From the NCBI GenBank assembly GCA_039621445.1, contig CP154954.1, positions 70,522,150 through 70,586,149 of the forward strand: 64,000 bases of DNA. Direction: 5' to 3'. Origin of the DNA: Euglena gracilis. Lineage: Eukaryota > Euglenida > Euglenophyceae > Euglenales. A model generated the notes under the pieces. It was not told the origin of the DNA and ran no database searches. It worked only from the letters and a program-made list of their open reading frames with translations. Positions 1 to 12,200 of the stretch are shown in pieces (position 1 is the stretch's first letter; every line of letters begins with the position of its first letter). Position numbers and translations under genes: made by a program.

Positions 1-3000
1 CCACAGCAGCGCCATCGCCAGCCGCGGCCGCTGCCGCTCGTCCAGCTCCAGGTGCGCCGTCAGCACCGCGTACTGCGCCGCCAGCAGTGGCACCGCAAAC
101 GTCTCCCGGAGGGGCACCGGGAACAGGGCTGGTACCTGGTGGCGGGAGAAACTGATCATGCGTGTGTGCGTGACTTGCATGACCTGTGTGCGCGCACGCG
201 CGCGCGTGTGTGTGCGTGCGTGCGTGCGCGCGCGTGTGTAAGGCCGCGCGTGCGTGCGTGCATGGGTGTGTGTGGGCCAATATACACCCACCGCAGTTTC
301 AACGCGCACGCATGCATGCACACGAGTGAATGTAGGCCCCTGTGATCACGGCGGATGCGTTCACCCGTCACAAAAGACGCAACAAAAAAAATGGGGATGC
401 CCGGGCCACCCCCTGGGCTGGTTCCAGGAGCGGGTGAGGTGGTCGTAGTTCGCGAAGTAGGCCGCGGCGGAGGCGGCGGCGCAGGGGAGGCTGCCGGTGG
501 TGAGCAGCGTGGCGGCGTAGAGGGAGGTCGGGTGCAGCGCCTGCGTTGGAGAGCAGGCCCGTTCGGGGGGGGGGGGGGGGTTGAAATTTCCGCCAAACTG
601 AAACGAAACAAACGGCCCTGCAAGATAACTCTGCCCGCTGCGGAATTGGTGCACTGACCTTTTTTAAAATGATGACGCCTACCCCTTGCAACATCATTTG
701 GGGATGCCCAAAACAGAATTTATTTGGCTAATTTGTCACTTTTCCAAAAAGCACTTTGGGACCAAAATGCTGTTCTTGCAAAAGGTTTTAACTTATTTCA
801 ATGCTTCTGTTCGTTTAACAATAAAAAATTATGGCATTTTCAGTGATCATTGTGCTTTACCACTGCCTGGCAGAAAATTGTTTTATTTTCTAGGTTGCTC
901 CCATCAAAAGGGGGGGTGGTAGGTGCAAAATTATTTGGACGAAACTTTTTCGGCCGTCCCCCTAAAAATTATTTGGACAAACTTTGCAAAGCTTCAGGGT
1001 GTTGAAGCTTACTTGGGAGGTTTATCAACCTGCCTCACCACCTGGCTCATTGTCTATGTTGGAATTGTCGGAGGCGAAGCAGAGGGAGTGACCAACACCT
1101 TCCCCATTTTGAAATCCTGTGCTCTCCTCATCGGCCAGAAACAGACAGCTTCGGCGGGGGGGGGGGGGGCTTGCTGGCGAGCATGACAGATGGGGCCTAC
1201 ACAGGAAGGCGGAGCGGACGTAGAAGTCGATGGGGAGACGCTGGGTGAGGCAGCGGTAGGGACCCAGCGCATACAACCCGACCAGAGGTTTTTCTTTTAG
1301 GACCCAGGGGGAGGGTCCGAACCCACCCACCGAGTGCCCGGGGGAAAGGGGGGGGGGTGGCTCGGGGGGACAACTTTTGGGCGGTCAACCGTGGGGCCAA
1401 AAATTTCCCCCGCTTCGCGCCGAAAATAGAGGAAAACCCCCGCCTCTGTTGGGGAACCCACTCGGTCTGCCCCCCCCCCCCCATTGGGGGGGGGGTGGGG
1501 GGCTCGGCCGCACTTATGGCCAGTTTCCCACCGGGAGGGGTCCCGCAATCCTTGACAATTTTTTTTGCCCCACAAGATGAGGTTATTTTGAAGACCGGGG
1601 GGGTCCGGGGGCGGTATCTCCCCCCCCCCTCCCCCGGAGCGGGCGCCGAAGGCGCCCGGAACTCCACGGTCAGTGGGTCCTGTGAGTACCGCCCCCCCGG
1701 TGGGTCCTGGGGGATCCTGGGGGGGGGGTCTTGGGGGGGGGTCCTGGGGGGTCCTGGTGGGGAGGGGTCCTGGGGGGGGGGAAACTGGCCATGACTCCTC
1801 GGCCGGGACCCACCCATCCACCCATCACGGGTCACGAAACTTAAAAAAAATATCTGAACCCGACCCATTTGCTTTTGCCTAAGGACCCCGGGGGGGGGGG
1901 GGTTCTAGCTGGCCATTTTGATTGGCCACTAGGAAAAAGCCACTAGCTACACCCCTGAGACCTCGCCTCCTCTGGGTCATTGCAAATGTCATCCCTGAAA
2001 CACCCTGAACAGAACGTGGAAAACCGGACAAAATTGGAACAACGAAGTGGCATTCCAGTGCTTTGAGGTGCCTTCTGGAATAAATCACGATCTGTCTTAG
2101 AAAATATATTACAAGCAGTTTACTCAAGTCATAAGATGCAAATGCCGTATGCATGTACACATGACAGTAAGAATGGTCATTGGATTCCAACTTCATGGTT
2201 CTTTCAGTGATTCCCTAGTCCGGTGGCGTTCATGGCGCGATACGTCCAGCCGAGCAGCAGCTCCGGGTAGATGGTGAAGCGCTGTAGGGGGTTCACCCGG
2301 TTGGGGTACTCCCCGCAAGGGCCGCCTTCAATATCACCCCCGAACGGGCGGGACCCAATCCTCTGTGTCCCTTGTTGAATGGGTGCGCAGCAGTCAAAAC
2401 CATGCATAATTTAATTTCTATTAGTTCATTTTCCTTCAATTTATTTATTTCATACATATTCATTTATTTTATACATATTTGTTATTTTATTGTTTTTATC
2501 ATTTATTATTTATTACTCCTATTTGTTGTGTTTTTTTTTTAAAGGCTCCCAGGGGTCCCAGTCCAGGGCAGAAGCCCTGTGTTTCTCACGACTGCCACGA
2601 GGTCTCGCGCCTACGGATGGTCTCCGGAGAAACGAAACAGAAATACTTTCATGACTCTGAAAGGATTGCGCGAGCGTTGTAGCAGGATCAAGCCTGGGTG
2701 GCACAAGGCACAACCGAGGGCGGAGGAGGGGATGCGAAGGGTGGGAGGGCAGCCAACGGAATGCCGCAAAACAGCCGCCGGCGGCGACTGGCCGCGGGGC
2801 ATCTCGAGGCGGCCACACCGCACCCCGCCAGCCCCAAACACCCACACCCGCCCGGACCACGCCCCTTGCCCTCGCACTCAGCCCACCCCGGGCAGGGGGG
2901 CCCTGGGCCACCGTCTGGTCGTCCAGCAGCTGCCGTGTGGCGTTGGCCAGGGACAGCCGCCGGTCCGCCACGATCTTGAACCAGAGGTGGGGCACGGCTT

Positions 3001-3130
3001 GGTGGGGGTGGAGGGGGGGCATTTGCCGCAGACTCAGTGCCCACAGAGCTCAAAGAAGTCACAATCACAAATCCACAAAAAAAATTCACATTCAAAAATC
3101 CACATTCTGACATTTGCCGGAAATCATCCG

Positions 3131-3188
<58 letters not shown>

Positions 3189-5188
3189 CTATTCAAACTT
3201 GTGAACTCCGTGTGCACGCATGAGCATTGGGAGGGGGGGGGATGGGCTTGGCTGGGAACTTGGAATAAGCTTCTTTTGAGCACTCAGAGGCCCCCAACCA
3301 TCCAGGTTGGTACGACCCTCAGAAGGAAGTGCCGATCCATTCAAATAAACAAACCTGCTGGCAGGTGGGGGGTGCGTGGGTGGGACCCCTCCGAGTCGGG
3401 GGGGGGGGTGCGCGGCCACCCCCACCAGGCGTTTTTTTATTATTTTAAAACCGGGGGTTCCCGGTTTAGGGCCCGCTGGATGCCGTTCCCCCCTGGGCCA
3501 GGGGGGAAAGGGATCCGGCGGGCCCACCCCCTCCGGGGGCCCAAAGTCCCCCACCGAGACAGCGGAACTGCGCTGCGAAGCGCCGGGCGGAAAAAAAATG
3601 CAACGGAAAATCGGCCGAAATGCCGTTTGGGGCAAAAAAAATTTGGGCAAAATTTTTTGTCAAAAAATCAGCACAAAGGAGGGGGGTGGTCAGGAGCCCC
3701 CCCCCGGTCTAGTCCAGTCCCCCCCCCTTCGACGCCCCATACACCCTCTATATAGCAAATCCTGCCCTGGGGGTTGTTGTCGCCCCTCCATCCACCAGCC
3801 CTTTTACATAAAGGATGCCAAGCCATTCTAAAATGGTTTCCGGCACTTGGATTTCTGCAGTTAGAAACCAAGCCTTGGGAAATAGAATGCCTGTTCACTG
3901 ACGAAGTACGTTGCCTGCGGGCATGCCTTTGAAGGCAAAAACAAATACAAAAAAGCACAGACCACCAGCCAACCTAATAAAATTGATTTAGCACAACGAA
4001 AGAAAATACTCAAAACCAGCAAAGGCTTCCAAGCTATACAATAATACAATAATGTAAATGAAAATGGTCAACACCCCTGAGGGCAGTAAATTTCAGCTGA
4101 GTTTTGTGAACTCTTAACACCGGTGCAATTGGTTGGGCCACAGAGCCGACACCCGTTCTCCTTCGCGGGCACCGCAATCTCGGACCACCACGTCTGGCCC
4201 TCGTGGAGCACCGTCATGACGTGAAGCCCCCCGCCGAACACCACAAAGCCAAGCCCGACAATTGACAACAGAGGTGCCGGTCGACAGCTCGTAAAAAATC
4301 ACCATTCCCAGAGCATCCAGAAATAACTCGGCTTGACCTCAATCACTAATAGCTTCCTCACAACAAAGATCAGGGCGGTCCTTAAGCAAAAAGATCCCGC
4401 CCCCGCACATCAATAAAAAAAAATGGCCTTAAAATTTTGGCAAAAAAAACGGGTCAATTTCGGGAAAAAAATGACTTCTGACCTTGAACCTTGGACTCTG
4501 AATCTTGGACCACCGTCCATCCACCCAAAACGGCAAAACAATGTGTCTTTGTTTCTTTTTAACTAACTTTTGACCCTGTTCAAGCCCCAGTTCGGCCCTT
4601 GGCCAGCCCTTAAATGAAAAGGCAGTCCAGATACTCACCTAATGTGATTATGCCTCGAAAAGAAAGCTTTGTGAATGTGATTCACAAAGATTTCTTTTGG
4701 AGGGTGTCACAGATGTTGGGCGGAGGGGCCTCTGGTCGGATTTGGTCGGATGGGGCGGGGGCAAAAAACCACCACCAACACTCCGGGCTTGTGTTGCCCC
4801 ACGCCCCCCCCCCCTCCCTCCCAGCCCGCTTATGGCGGCCCCCTGGGGGCGGCCCAGCGCAGGATGGCGAGGGGACCAAGGGCAAGCACCCATGGTCATC
4901 CGCAGTCCCAGAACCAGTCACACCCCATTCACGCCCCATCCACACCCAGTCACACCCCGATCACGCCCCAGTCACGCCCCAGTCACGCCCCAGTCACGCC
5001 CCATCCACACCCAGTCACACCCCGATCACGCCCCAGTCACGCCCCAGTCACGCCCCAGTCAGTCCTTTCATAAGTGCTTGGCCGGGGGCGCCGGGGCGGG
5101 CCCGCCTCTCCGCCCGGGTCTTGGCCGGCGGGGCGGTGGCCGCCGGGGCGGGCGGGGCGGCCCGCCGGCCGGCGTCCTTCCGCGGCAT
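1..5188 (-). CDS. DPY19L: DPY19-like C-mannosyltransferase (5' and central part, runs off left edge)
   Basis: DPY19 proteins are multi-pass ER enzymes that attach mannose through a C-C bond to tryptophans of thrombospondin-type repeats, using dolichol-phosphate-mannose. Exons read from the right: 5052-5188 (ATG at 5188; basic, Pro/Ala-rich N-terminus), 4121-4287 (first membrane segment, SIVGLGFVVFGGG), 2902-2997 (WFKIVADRRLSLANATRQLL), about 2208-2325 (QRFTIYPELLLGWTYR, like the family's RFNxYPEVxLAxxYR), about 1201-1240 (LPIDFYVRSAF, like the DPxxFYV motif), about 430-540 (ending FANYDHLTR) and 1-128 (FPVPLRETFAVPLLAAQY, the highly conserved PLRExF segment). Phases agree for the first three junctions; the third uses a GC donor. 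The ends of the last three exons are approximate and another small exon may be missing. The C-terminal half lies outside the window. Family assignment rests on the order and spacing of several conserved motifs, recalled from knowledge, not searched. Confidence 0.85.
180..290. repeat. Mixed GT/GC/GTGC microsatellite
   Basis: Alternating purine-pyrimidine tract of GT, GC and GTGC units in the DPY19L intron beside the exon at 1-128. Such tracts can adopt Z-DNA. Confidence 0.85.
1283..1856. mobile_element. hAT-like non-autonomous element, 574 bp
   Basis: Starts CAGAGGTTTTTCTTTTA and ends TTAAAAAAAATATCTG, an imperfect terminal inverted repeat. It is flanked by a perfect 8-bp direct repeat AACCCGAC at 1275-1282 and 1857-1864. 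The CAG...CTG ends and 8-bp duplication are typical of hAT insertions. It has no credible transposase frame; the interior has G/C runs and a GCGCTTCGCGCC hairpin motif. It lies in a DPY19L intron, about 40 bp upstream of the small exon near 1201-1240. Confidence 0.85.
3133..3187. repeat. (GT)n microsatellite
   Basis: Uninterrupted GT dinucleotide run in the DPY19L intron, about 135 bp upstream (in transcription sense) of the exon at 2902-2997. Confidence 0.95.
4905..5062. repeat. 11-bp minisatellite starting at the first DPY19L donor site
   Basis: Tandem copies of an 11-base unit reading CAGTCACGCCC on the plus strand, with variants containing ACACCC and ATCCACACC. Plain units alternate with a compound block that occurs twice. 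On the minus strand each plain unit reads GGGGCGTGACT, so each carries a GC|GTGACT possible 5' splice site. The site chosen for exon 1 (exon ends 5052) is the first of these. Confidence 0.9.
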
Positions 5189-5282
5189 TTGCGCGGCGCG
5201 GAGGCGGCGCGCAGGGGGCGGGGCGGCTGCGGGACAGAGCGAGGAGTGGGAGTGGGTCTTGGTGGGACGAGAGCGCGGGGTT
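5189..5282 (-). promoter_or_regulatory. GC-rich 5' region of the DPY19L gene
   Basis: Very GC-rich stretch directly upstream of the proposed ATG at 5188, bounded on the far side by a small hAT-like element that begins at 5283. It probably holds the 5' untranslated region or a trans-splice acceptor; a CGCAG appears just upstream on the minus strand. No TATA-like box is visible. Inference from position only. Confidence 0.3.
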
Positions 5283-5433
5283 CAGGGGTTTTTTTAAGAC
5301 CGGGGGGGGGGGAGGGGGGGTGCCCCCCCCCCCCCCCCCCCCCCGGGGGGCCCCGGGGGGGGGTGGGGGTCCGGCGGACCCACCCACCCTACCCCCCCTC
5401 CCCCCCGGGGGTCCAAGCTTAAAAAAATCCCTG
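5283..5433. mobile_element. Short hAT-like non-autonomous element (MITE), 151 bp
   Basis: Begins CAGGGGTTTTTTTAAGACC and ends with the imperfect inverse, AAAAAAATCCCTG. The interior is mostly long G and C runs plus GGACCCACCCACCCTACCCC. Flanking 8-mers are GCGGGGTT and GCGCGATT (6 of 8 match), consistent with an aged hAT-type 8-bp target duplication. It lies about 95 bp upstream of the DPY19L start codon. Confidence 0.75.
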
Positions 5434-6707
5434 GCGCGATTGCCCACCCCGGCCACAGAGCGCCGAAAACGTTTGTGAAGCGCTGAAGAATGGGGCAACA
5501 AATGGCATGGCGGTTTCCCCCCAAGGACAACCTGGAAAATATTGGCCGGGAAACCGAGAATTTTTTGAGACAAGGTCAACGTGATGCAAAAATGGGGGTT
5601 TTGAGGACTTCATCCCCAATGGACGTTTGTTTCATCATCCCTCATACTGCCTTACCTCCCTGAGAGAAGTTTTGCAAAAGAGGAGAATGTAAATAGTAAA
5701 ACCATACGATGGTTTTACCAAACCATGTCTGTATGTGTACTCATGCAGACATTGTTTGCTTTTTTCTCATTTGTATATACATGATTTAAATGCAAATGAT
5801 ATTAATATATATTATTTTATTTGTGATATATATCATAAATATATGATATATATTTATCGTACATTTATTTCCTTATAATAAAAAAATATATGATATATTT
5901 ATTTATATTTATGTTTACGATTACGTCGGCCTGTCTACATGTTGGTCTGAGGAGGCACAGACGTCTTCAAAAAAAAACCACACGTACGTACGAGTGGGAT
6001 CCCCTGGAGGCCAGGGACGGCTTGGTTCCAGATACGCCCCCCTCAAAGGGGTGTTTCGAGTCAAAAATAGCTTGTCTGCAAGAAAAGCTTGTTTATGTTA
6101 CCAATCAACCTTGGTATCCTTCTGCTTGTTAACTGGTTGCAAAAAAATCAACTGATATTATTTGGGCATTTTCTGGCTGAAAAAAGAGAATCCAGCGAGT
6201 GCACATTTTTGCATAAATGCTGAATCTCACAATTTTGACAGTTAATTTCATGTCAATAATGCCCCAATTTTGTTTACCTAATTATTTTGTCAAATTAGGA
6301 GGGACTCCCTAAAACATCACTAAATGTAATAGAGAGCGTCAGGGATGACGCAGTAATGCAGGTGTCCTCACAAATGCTGCTGCAACGGACTGGCAAGAGT
6401 TGCTCCAACGTACATACGGAGGGGGGGGGCAATTGAAAACAATGCAGAATTGAAAGCCATTTGGTTGGTCATGAGCTTTCCAGGACGGCTGAATGGGTTC
6501 CTGCCCGTCTCTCCCCAAACACCGACAGGCACCAGGAACCAGCGCAGCCAACCTTTCATTTTCGGCCGCCAAAAAACAAACCGCCCGCGAGGGCCGCGGT
6601 CCGACCAAAGGCGTCCGCAACGCCGGGCGGCCCGCGAGACGGGCTGTCCGGCCCGCCATGACGCGACTGGACCGGGCCCCGGGCCCCCGCTGGGGCCACG
6701 CCGGGCG
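5434..6707. other. Intergenic region between CofD-like and DPY19L genes
   Basis: About 1.3 kb between the stop of the upstream gene (6708) and the DPY19L promoter-proximal hAT-like element. The middle (about 5750-5900) is AT-rich with ATATAT runs. The stretch from 6580 to 6707 is GC-rich and may be 3' untranslated sequence. I see no exon here. Confidence 0.6.
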
Positions 6708-8336
6708 TCAGTCCGGGGCACGGGTCGGGGAGCCGTTGGACGACGTGCGGCTGAGGGAGCCGGCGTCGGAGGCGGCCGGGGCCGCGGCGTCGGAGGCGGA
6801 GGCGGAGGACGTGGTGGTGAAGGACGGCGTCGGCCCGGCGGCGAGCAGCGCCGCGGCGAAGTCGAGCTGCAGCGCGGGGCGCCGCCGGGGCCGGCCCCGG
6901 GCGGGGTGGCACGCGGCCCCGGGGGTCGGGACGGGGCTCTTCCTAACATGCGGGGGGGGGGGGGGGGGGGGGACGATGTGCTGGCCCGACCTCGGGAAAA
7001 ATACGCAAAAATGGCCAAAATGAGAAAACCAAAAAAAAAACTGCAAAAAAATGCGGCAAAATTGTGGAATATTAGGGTTATAAAATGCCAAAATATGCAA
7101 AAAACAAGGCAAAGCAATGCAAAAAATCGGAAACTCGCAAAAAATGTTCAAAAAATGCAGGAAATGCGGAAAATATGGGGTTTTGGAAAATTTGAAAACA
7201 ATGCAAAAAAATGCGCAAAAAAAACGCGGAAAAAATGCTGCACATTTTCCTCCCTGCTTATACTGAATGCCAACAGAGCATAACACGGTATATTTGATGA
7301 CCACTCGATCGGATGTGAAGAGGTGGCGACGGTTCACATGGGAGATGGCAGGGCAGTGGTCCTGCCATCTTTGTTGCTTTGCCGATTTTGTTTTAAAAAA
7401 GCAAGGTCCCTTCCCCTCCGCATCACCTGCACACTCAAAAACTTACCTGCTCAAGAACAAAATGCGAAAAAATACACATTCCTAAAAGCAGGCATCAGTT
7501 TCAGGAAGGTTGGGATGGTGGGGTTTGCGTTCGTGGTGAGTAGCAACGACAGACCCCCTGGCCATGAAGGCCCTTGGGGGACCAACAATGGCTCTTTCCA
7601 TCGGCCTGGGTCGGCCCTGGCGGGGACCGATTGGGGGGGGGGGTCGCACCAGCAGGCCTAAAGTAATGCGTGCGCCTGGCTTTGCGCCATGGCGATGCGT
7701 ACCACATGCCTGCAGTCTACGCTATGCTGATTGCAAACGTCGCCTTGAAAGTTCTATGCGGTAGTTGTGAGACACCCAGATCTTAGCACCATCCATCATT
7801 GCGATTGATCGCCACAGCAAAGGACCGGTCGCTGGTCGCACATTTGCCTGACTTCCCGTTCCCAGGGCCGGCCTGTTGGATTCTTCCGTCAAAAAATATT
7901 TGCTTATCATTCGACTAATTGCCGAATAGACAACTGAAAATAGACACCCAATCTCCAGAAAATAGAAACCGATAAATTACAATACTGATTAAATTCTTCT
8001 GTGCCATTCCGACCTTTCAAATATCAACTGGTAATACTACAATAAATCCTCGCTCCAGGTGTTTGTTTGGTCCACCTCCAAACGCTCATAAAGCATTTTT
8101 TCTTATTTGAATTAAATATTTGCATTTGTGTCATTATGTGCTTTGATACCTGTGAATCATTCTGAAAAATATCAAGCTTTTTCTCACCCCCAAACCGTCA
8201 CATGTCCCACCCTGCGCAGCCCTCCATCACGCTGCGGATAGACTTCACCAGCATCCGGTTGTCGTAATAGAACCCGTCCTGAATCTCCCGTGGGATCTCG
8301 ATTGCGACCAGCCCGAGGGAGGTGAGCTCTTCTAGC

Positions 8337-8387
<51 letters not shown>

Positions 8388-9165
8388 TGTGTGTGTGTGT
8401 GTGTGTGTGACACAATATCTGTGCATGGGGAAATATATGAAAACCTTCCCCAAATATGCTCCAAAACACGAACCATTATGTGAAATATGCACTGAAAATA
8501 TACCGAAAACTTGAGATTATTCAGTTCCAGACCAGTTTTGTTTTTTTTAAAAGCCAATCTCAGTCATTCCCGGTCCCGGCATTTTGGGCTATTTGGGGGT
8601 CGTTTTGGAGAATTATCGGTCATATTCAGCCAGTTTCGGCCGTTTTCGACCATTTTTGAGCAATTTTGGGGGCCAGTCTAGACCAATTCTGAACATTTTT
8701 TTTGGTCATAATCCAAGAGCTTTGTAATGGAAAATGGCCCAAATGACCAAAAAATTACCGATTGATATGTCCCGCAGGCTGAAATATGGCTCAGAAAGGC
8801 CAAAATGGCCCCAAATGCCAGAAATGGGCCAAATGGTCGAAAAGAGGCCAACGATATCAGAAAATTGCCCAAAATGGGAGGAAATAGCTTAAAACTGCCT
8901 TGCGAAAAAGTAAATCTCTCAAAAGAAGGAAAAATCCCCCCCAAAAAGGCACCAAAATATACGGTCAAAATAGTCGGGAATGGGCGAATTTGAGGCGGGA
9001 AATAAGCACTTTTTAGCCTAAAAAATATGCAATATGTATAAAATACAGAAATATATGCAAGATATGCGCTCCATGTATTTCCCCAGTCTGTGTGTGCCCG
9101 TGTGCGTGATGTTGGTATACGACGTATGTGAAATGACGTGATGGGTGAGTGTGCATGTCTGTACG

Positions 9166-9202
<37 letters not shown>

Positions 9203-12200
9203 CGTGGCGCGCGCGCGCGCGCGTGTGTGTGTGTGTGGCAAACATCAACTGCAAACACTCGAAAGCGATTTGGAAGGCCCACCAGACACCTAAAATTAAT
9301 TATCCCTTCTGGGGTTCTTCGGATTTTGGAAAATCTTCTCTTTGAGAGTTCTCACATTTGAGGCCAGAAAAAGACATAACGTCCATTTAAAAACGCTGAT
9401 ATTGGGGATGGCTCTATCAATTTTTGACAAATGGTTGCTATTTGCAAAAGATGCATCAAAATGATCAAATAACTGTAAAATCTGAGCCAGAGGATTCGTG
9501 GGTGTTGTGCTATTCACATCGGGGGGGGCACCTGGGCAGCGTCTATGGTCGCAGTGGCCTGCAAATAGAAGACATGTGTGACGTAGCTCTGGCACGGGAA
9601 CGGCTCTGCGATGGCCTCGTTCTGGTTCAGGGCCTTCGTCAGGGCGGCAACCATGTCCCCCCTGGACCCCGGCTGGGCGCTGAGCTGGGCGTCGCTTAAC
9701 GACCCCGGAGGAGGGTGGGGGGGGGGTCCAGCACGGAGGCCGGGAAATTGGCTGTGCTGGTTGAAAACCCCCACCAAAAGCCCACGGGGATTGTCTGTTG
9801 GAACTGACCGGGGCGTGGCTTTGGAATATTCGACCCCATCCCCAGGGGGGGGGGAGAGTCCGGCCAGCCGGCAGCCTTTTCCAGGCCCAGGACCACCCCT
9901 TCCTCCCCCATCGACGGGATTTATTAAATTTGCAGCTGCCCGAAAGGTGGCTGGACGGTGGCGGATTCTTTGCTTTTGGGGATGAAAGAATGGGTCAAGA
10001 ATTTACCTTTGCTGTGACCTGCCAGGAGGGTGGCTCCGAAATGATTCCCAAATGAGAATGAAAACAAAAAGTATGAGAAAATGAAGTTTGCCGGGTATAA
10101 AACGTACCCCAAATGAAAATGAAAAAAGTATGAAAAGTATTGAAATGAAAAATATGCCTGGTATAAAGTATGCCTGCCCCCAAATGAAAAGAATGCCTGG
10201 TATCAGACAGCAGATGCTGCAAAAAATACTGGAAAAACAGGGAACAAGACAAAAATAAAATAGACAAAAATGGAAACTGAAAAACTGACTGATTGAAAGA
10301 CTGAAGAACACCACAGTGATGATGGGACTTGCCAGCCGATGCCCCGGCCACCGCCATCATATGTGTCACCGTCCCGCGTCGGGTCAGCCACGACGTCTCC
10401 CGGTCCGGAACACCATTCAGAATGAGGATTCCGGGCAGGGTTCGCGCCTGGAACACACAATAATTGATTAATTCTGTTTAGCTTTGTGCAAATCATGGTA
10501 GAGGTTAAATAGCTTTCAACACCAACACATCAAGTGCTTTTGTAACAACCCCTGCTGTTATTAATTTTTTTCTTTTCATGGATTAATCTTAATACCTGTT
10601 GCCATTGTTTTTGTATTGTATTGCTGAGGTTTGTTTGTAAACATTATAAGCAAATCCATATACAAAATCTGAATTTATTAGATTAGGATTGCAATGAGTG
10701 CCAGCTGCAAATACAAGTCATTATCAAGATAAACCTAACTAAAATCTTCAATTGAATAATTTGTGTTCCCTGTATTCCCTGTATCCTTCTCGATACATAT
10801 TTGCAATCTCAATTTCAATATTCAAGACTCAATATATAGAATCGACCTGTATTGCAAAAACGTTTCAAATATTGGCTGCATAACTTTCTAAAAGTAACTC
10901 ATTTTTACTTGAAATGAAAAAAAACATAAAAAAGAATGTTTTACAACACAAAAAGGAATGATGATTGATTAATCATGACAATCTAGACGTCCAGACACCC
11001 CAGTTCATAGGGCAATGGGGCACACCATGTACACTTGCACTTGCTTACCGACCATGGGTGAATACCTTCAACTTTGAAAAAATTAGTCAGTCACTTTTGA
11101 AACCAGTCACCCACTCCCCCCCCCCCCCGGACAGGGGAGACGGGTAACTCTGACCATTCGGGCACAAAAGACAAGGTACTTATCTGTTATGGTACGACGG
11201 ACCTCCCCTTTCGGTGATGGTACAACGCTTTTTATACGGTCAGAGACCCATATGTTGGGACCCGTCTCGGCCATTTGGGTGTTTTTGTGGTTATTTGAAG
11301 GGGTAGGGTAAGGGTTTGGAATGGCCCTGCCATACCTTGGCACTTGGCACACACAAGGAAACCCAAAGGCGGCAGATAAACAGGGGCGAAGAAAGATCAG
11401 GCCCGCCGACCCTTCGGCCTGGAAGGGGATTTGCCATCCTGAACATATAGAAAAAGGGAAATTTGCCTATAATTGAAACAGGGCAGTTTGCCGAAAAAAA
11501 TTTGGCCTAATTCGAAAAAAGGCAAGCTCCAAACCCCAATAGCCCTATACAGTCACCGGAACAGCAAAAGACGTCGTACCATAACCAAAACGGGGGGGGG
11601 TAGTCCGTCGTACCATAACAGATAAATACCAAAGACAAAACCCAAAGAAACGTTGGGTGCCTTCGGTGCTGGGTGGGCCACTTTCGGTCAGTCCTGCCCA
11701 TCCCCACCACCCGAGTCAATCATTACAAAAGAATCATCAATCATCCGGGGGGGGGGGTCGGACACACCATGGCCCAGAATCGGTGGGAAGCCCTGGAGGG
11801 GGACTCGGGTTGTTTGGTGAGTTTTGACAGGGGAGGTTGACCCACCTCATCCCATCTCGCACACATGGAATAATATATCAGACTAGAAAATCTGTATTGC
11901 AACAACCAAAAAGCTGTTAAAAACTCAATTCTAGCAGCACAAATAACAAATCAAGAGAATTTGACCATGTTGCTTTAAAAATCTTGCTGTCCGTCGGCAA
12001 ACTTGCGAGACCAGTTGCGTATTAATTTGGTTTGGGCGAAAAGCATAATATGCGCAACCATTTGATGCATCAAACCCTGAACTTGGGGCAGCTCTTATTG
12101 GCGATGGTGGCCCCCTGAACAGCGACAAGGAAAAGGAAGGGAAAGTGGAGAATGGCAGAGAGAAAACTCAGAAATATGAATTTTTACCATTCTTAAAATG

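Noticed and set aside
1025-1868. Long proline/glycine-rich frames across 1.0-1.9 kb on both strands
   Set aside because: They come from G and C runs of the hAT-like element and have no conserved features.
4750-5073. Plus-strand frame of repeated SHTPITPQSRPSHAP
   Set aside because: It is the translated 11-bp minisatellite in a DPY19L intron, not a gene.
6493-7023. Plus-strand frame with EPLDDVRLREPASEAAGAAA
   Set aside because: Antisense shadow of the C-terminal exon of the CofD-like gene. The minus frame has an in-phase CTGCAG acceptor and stop and fits the one-strand gene order.
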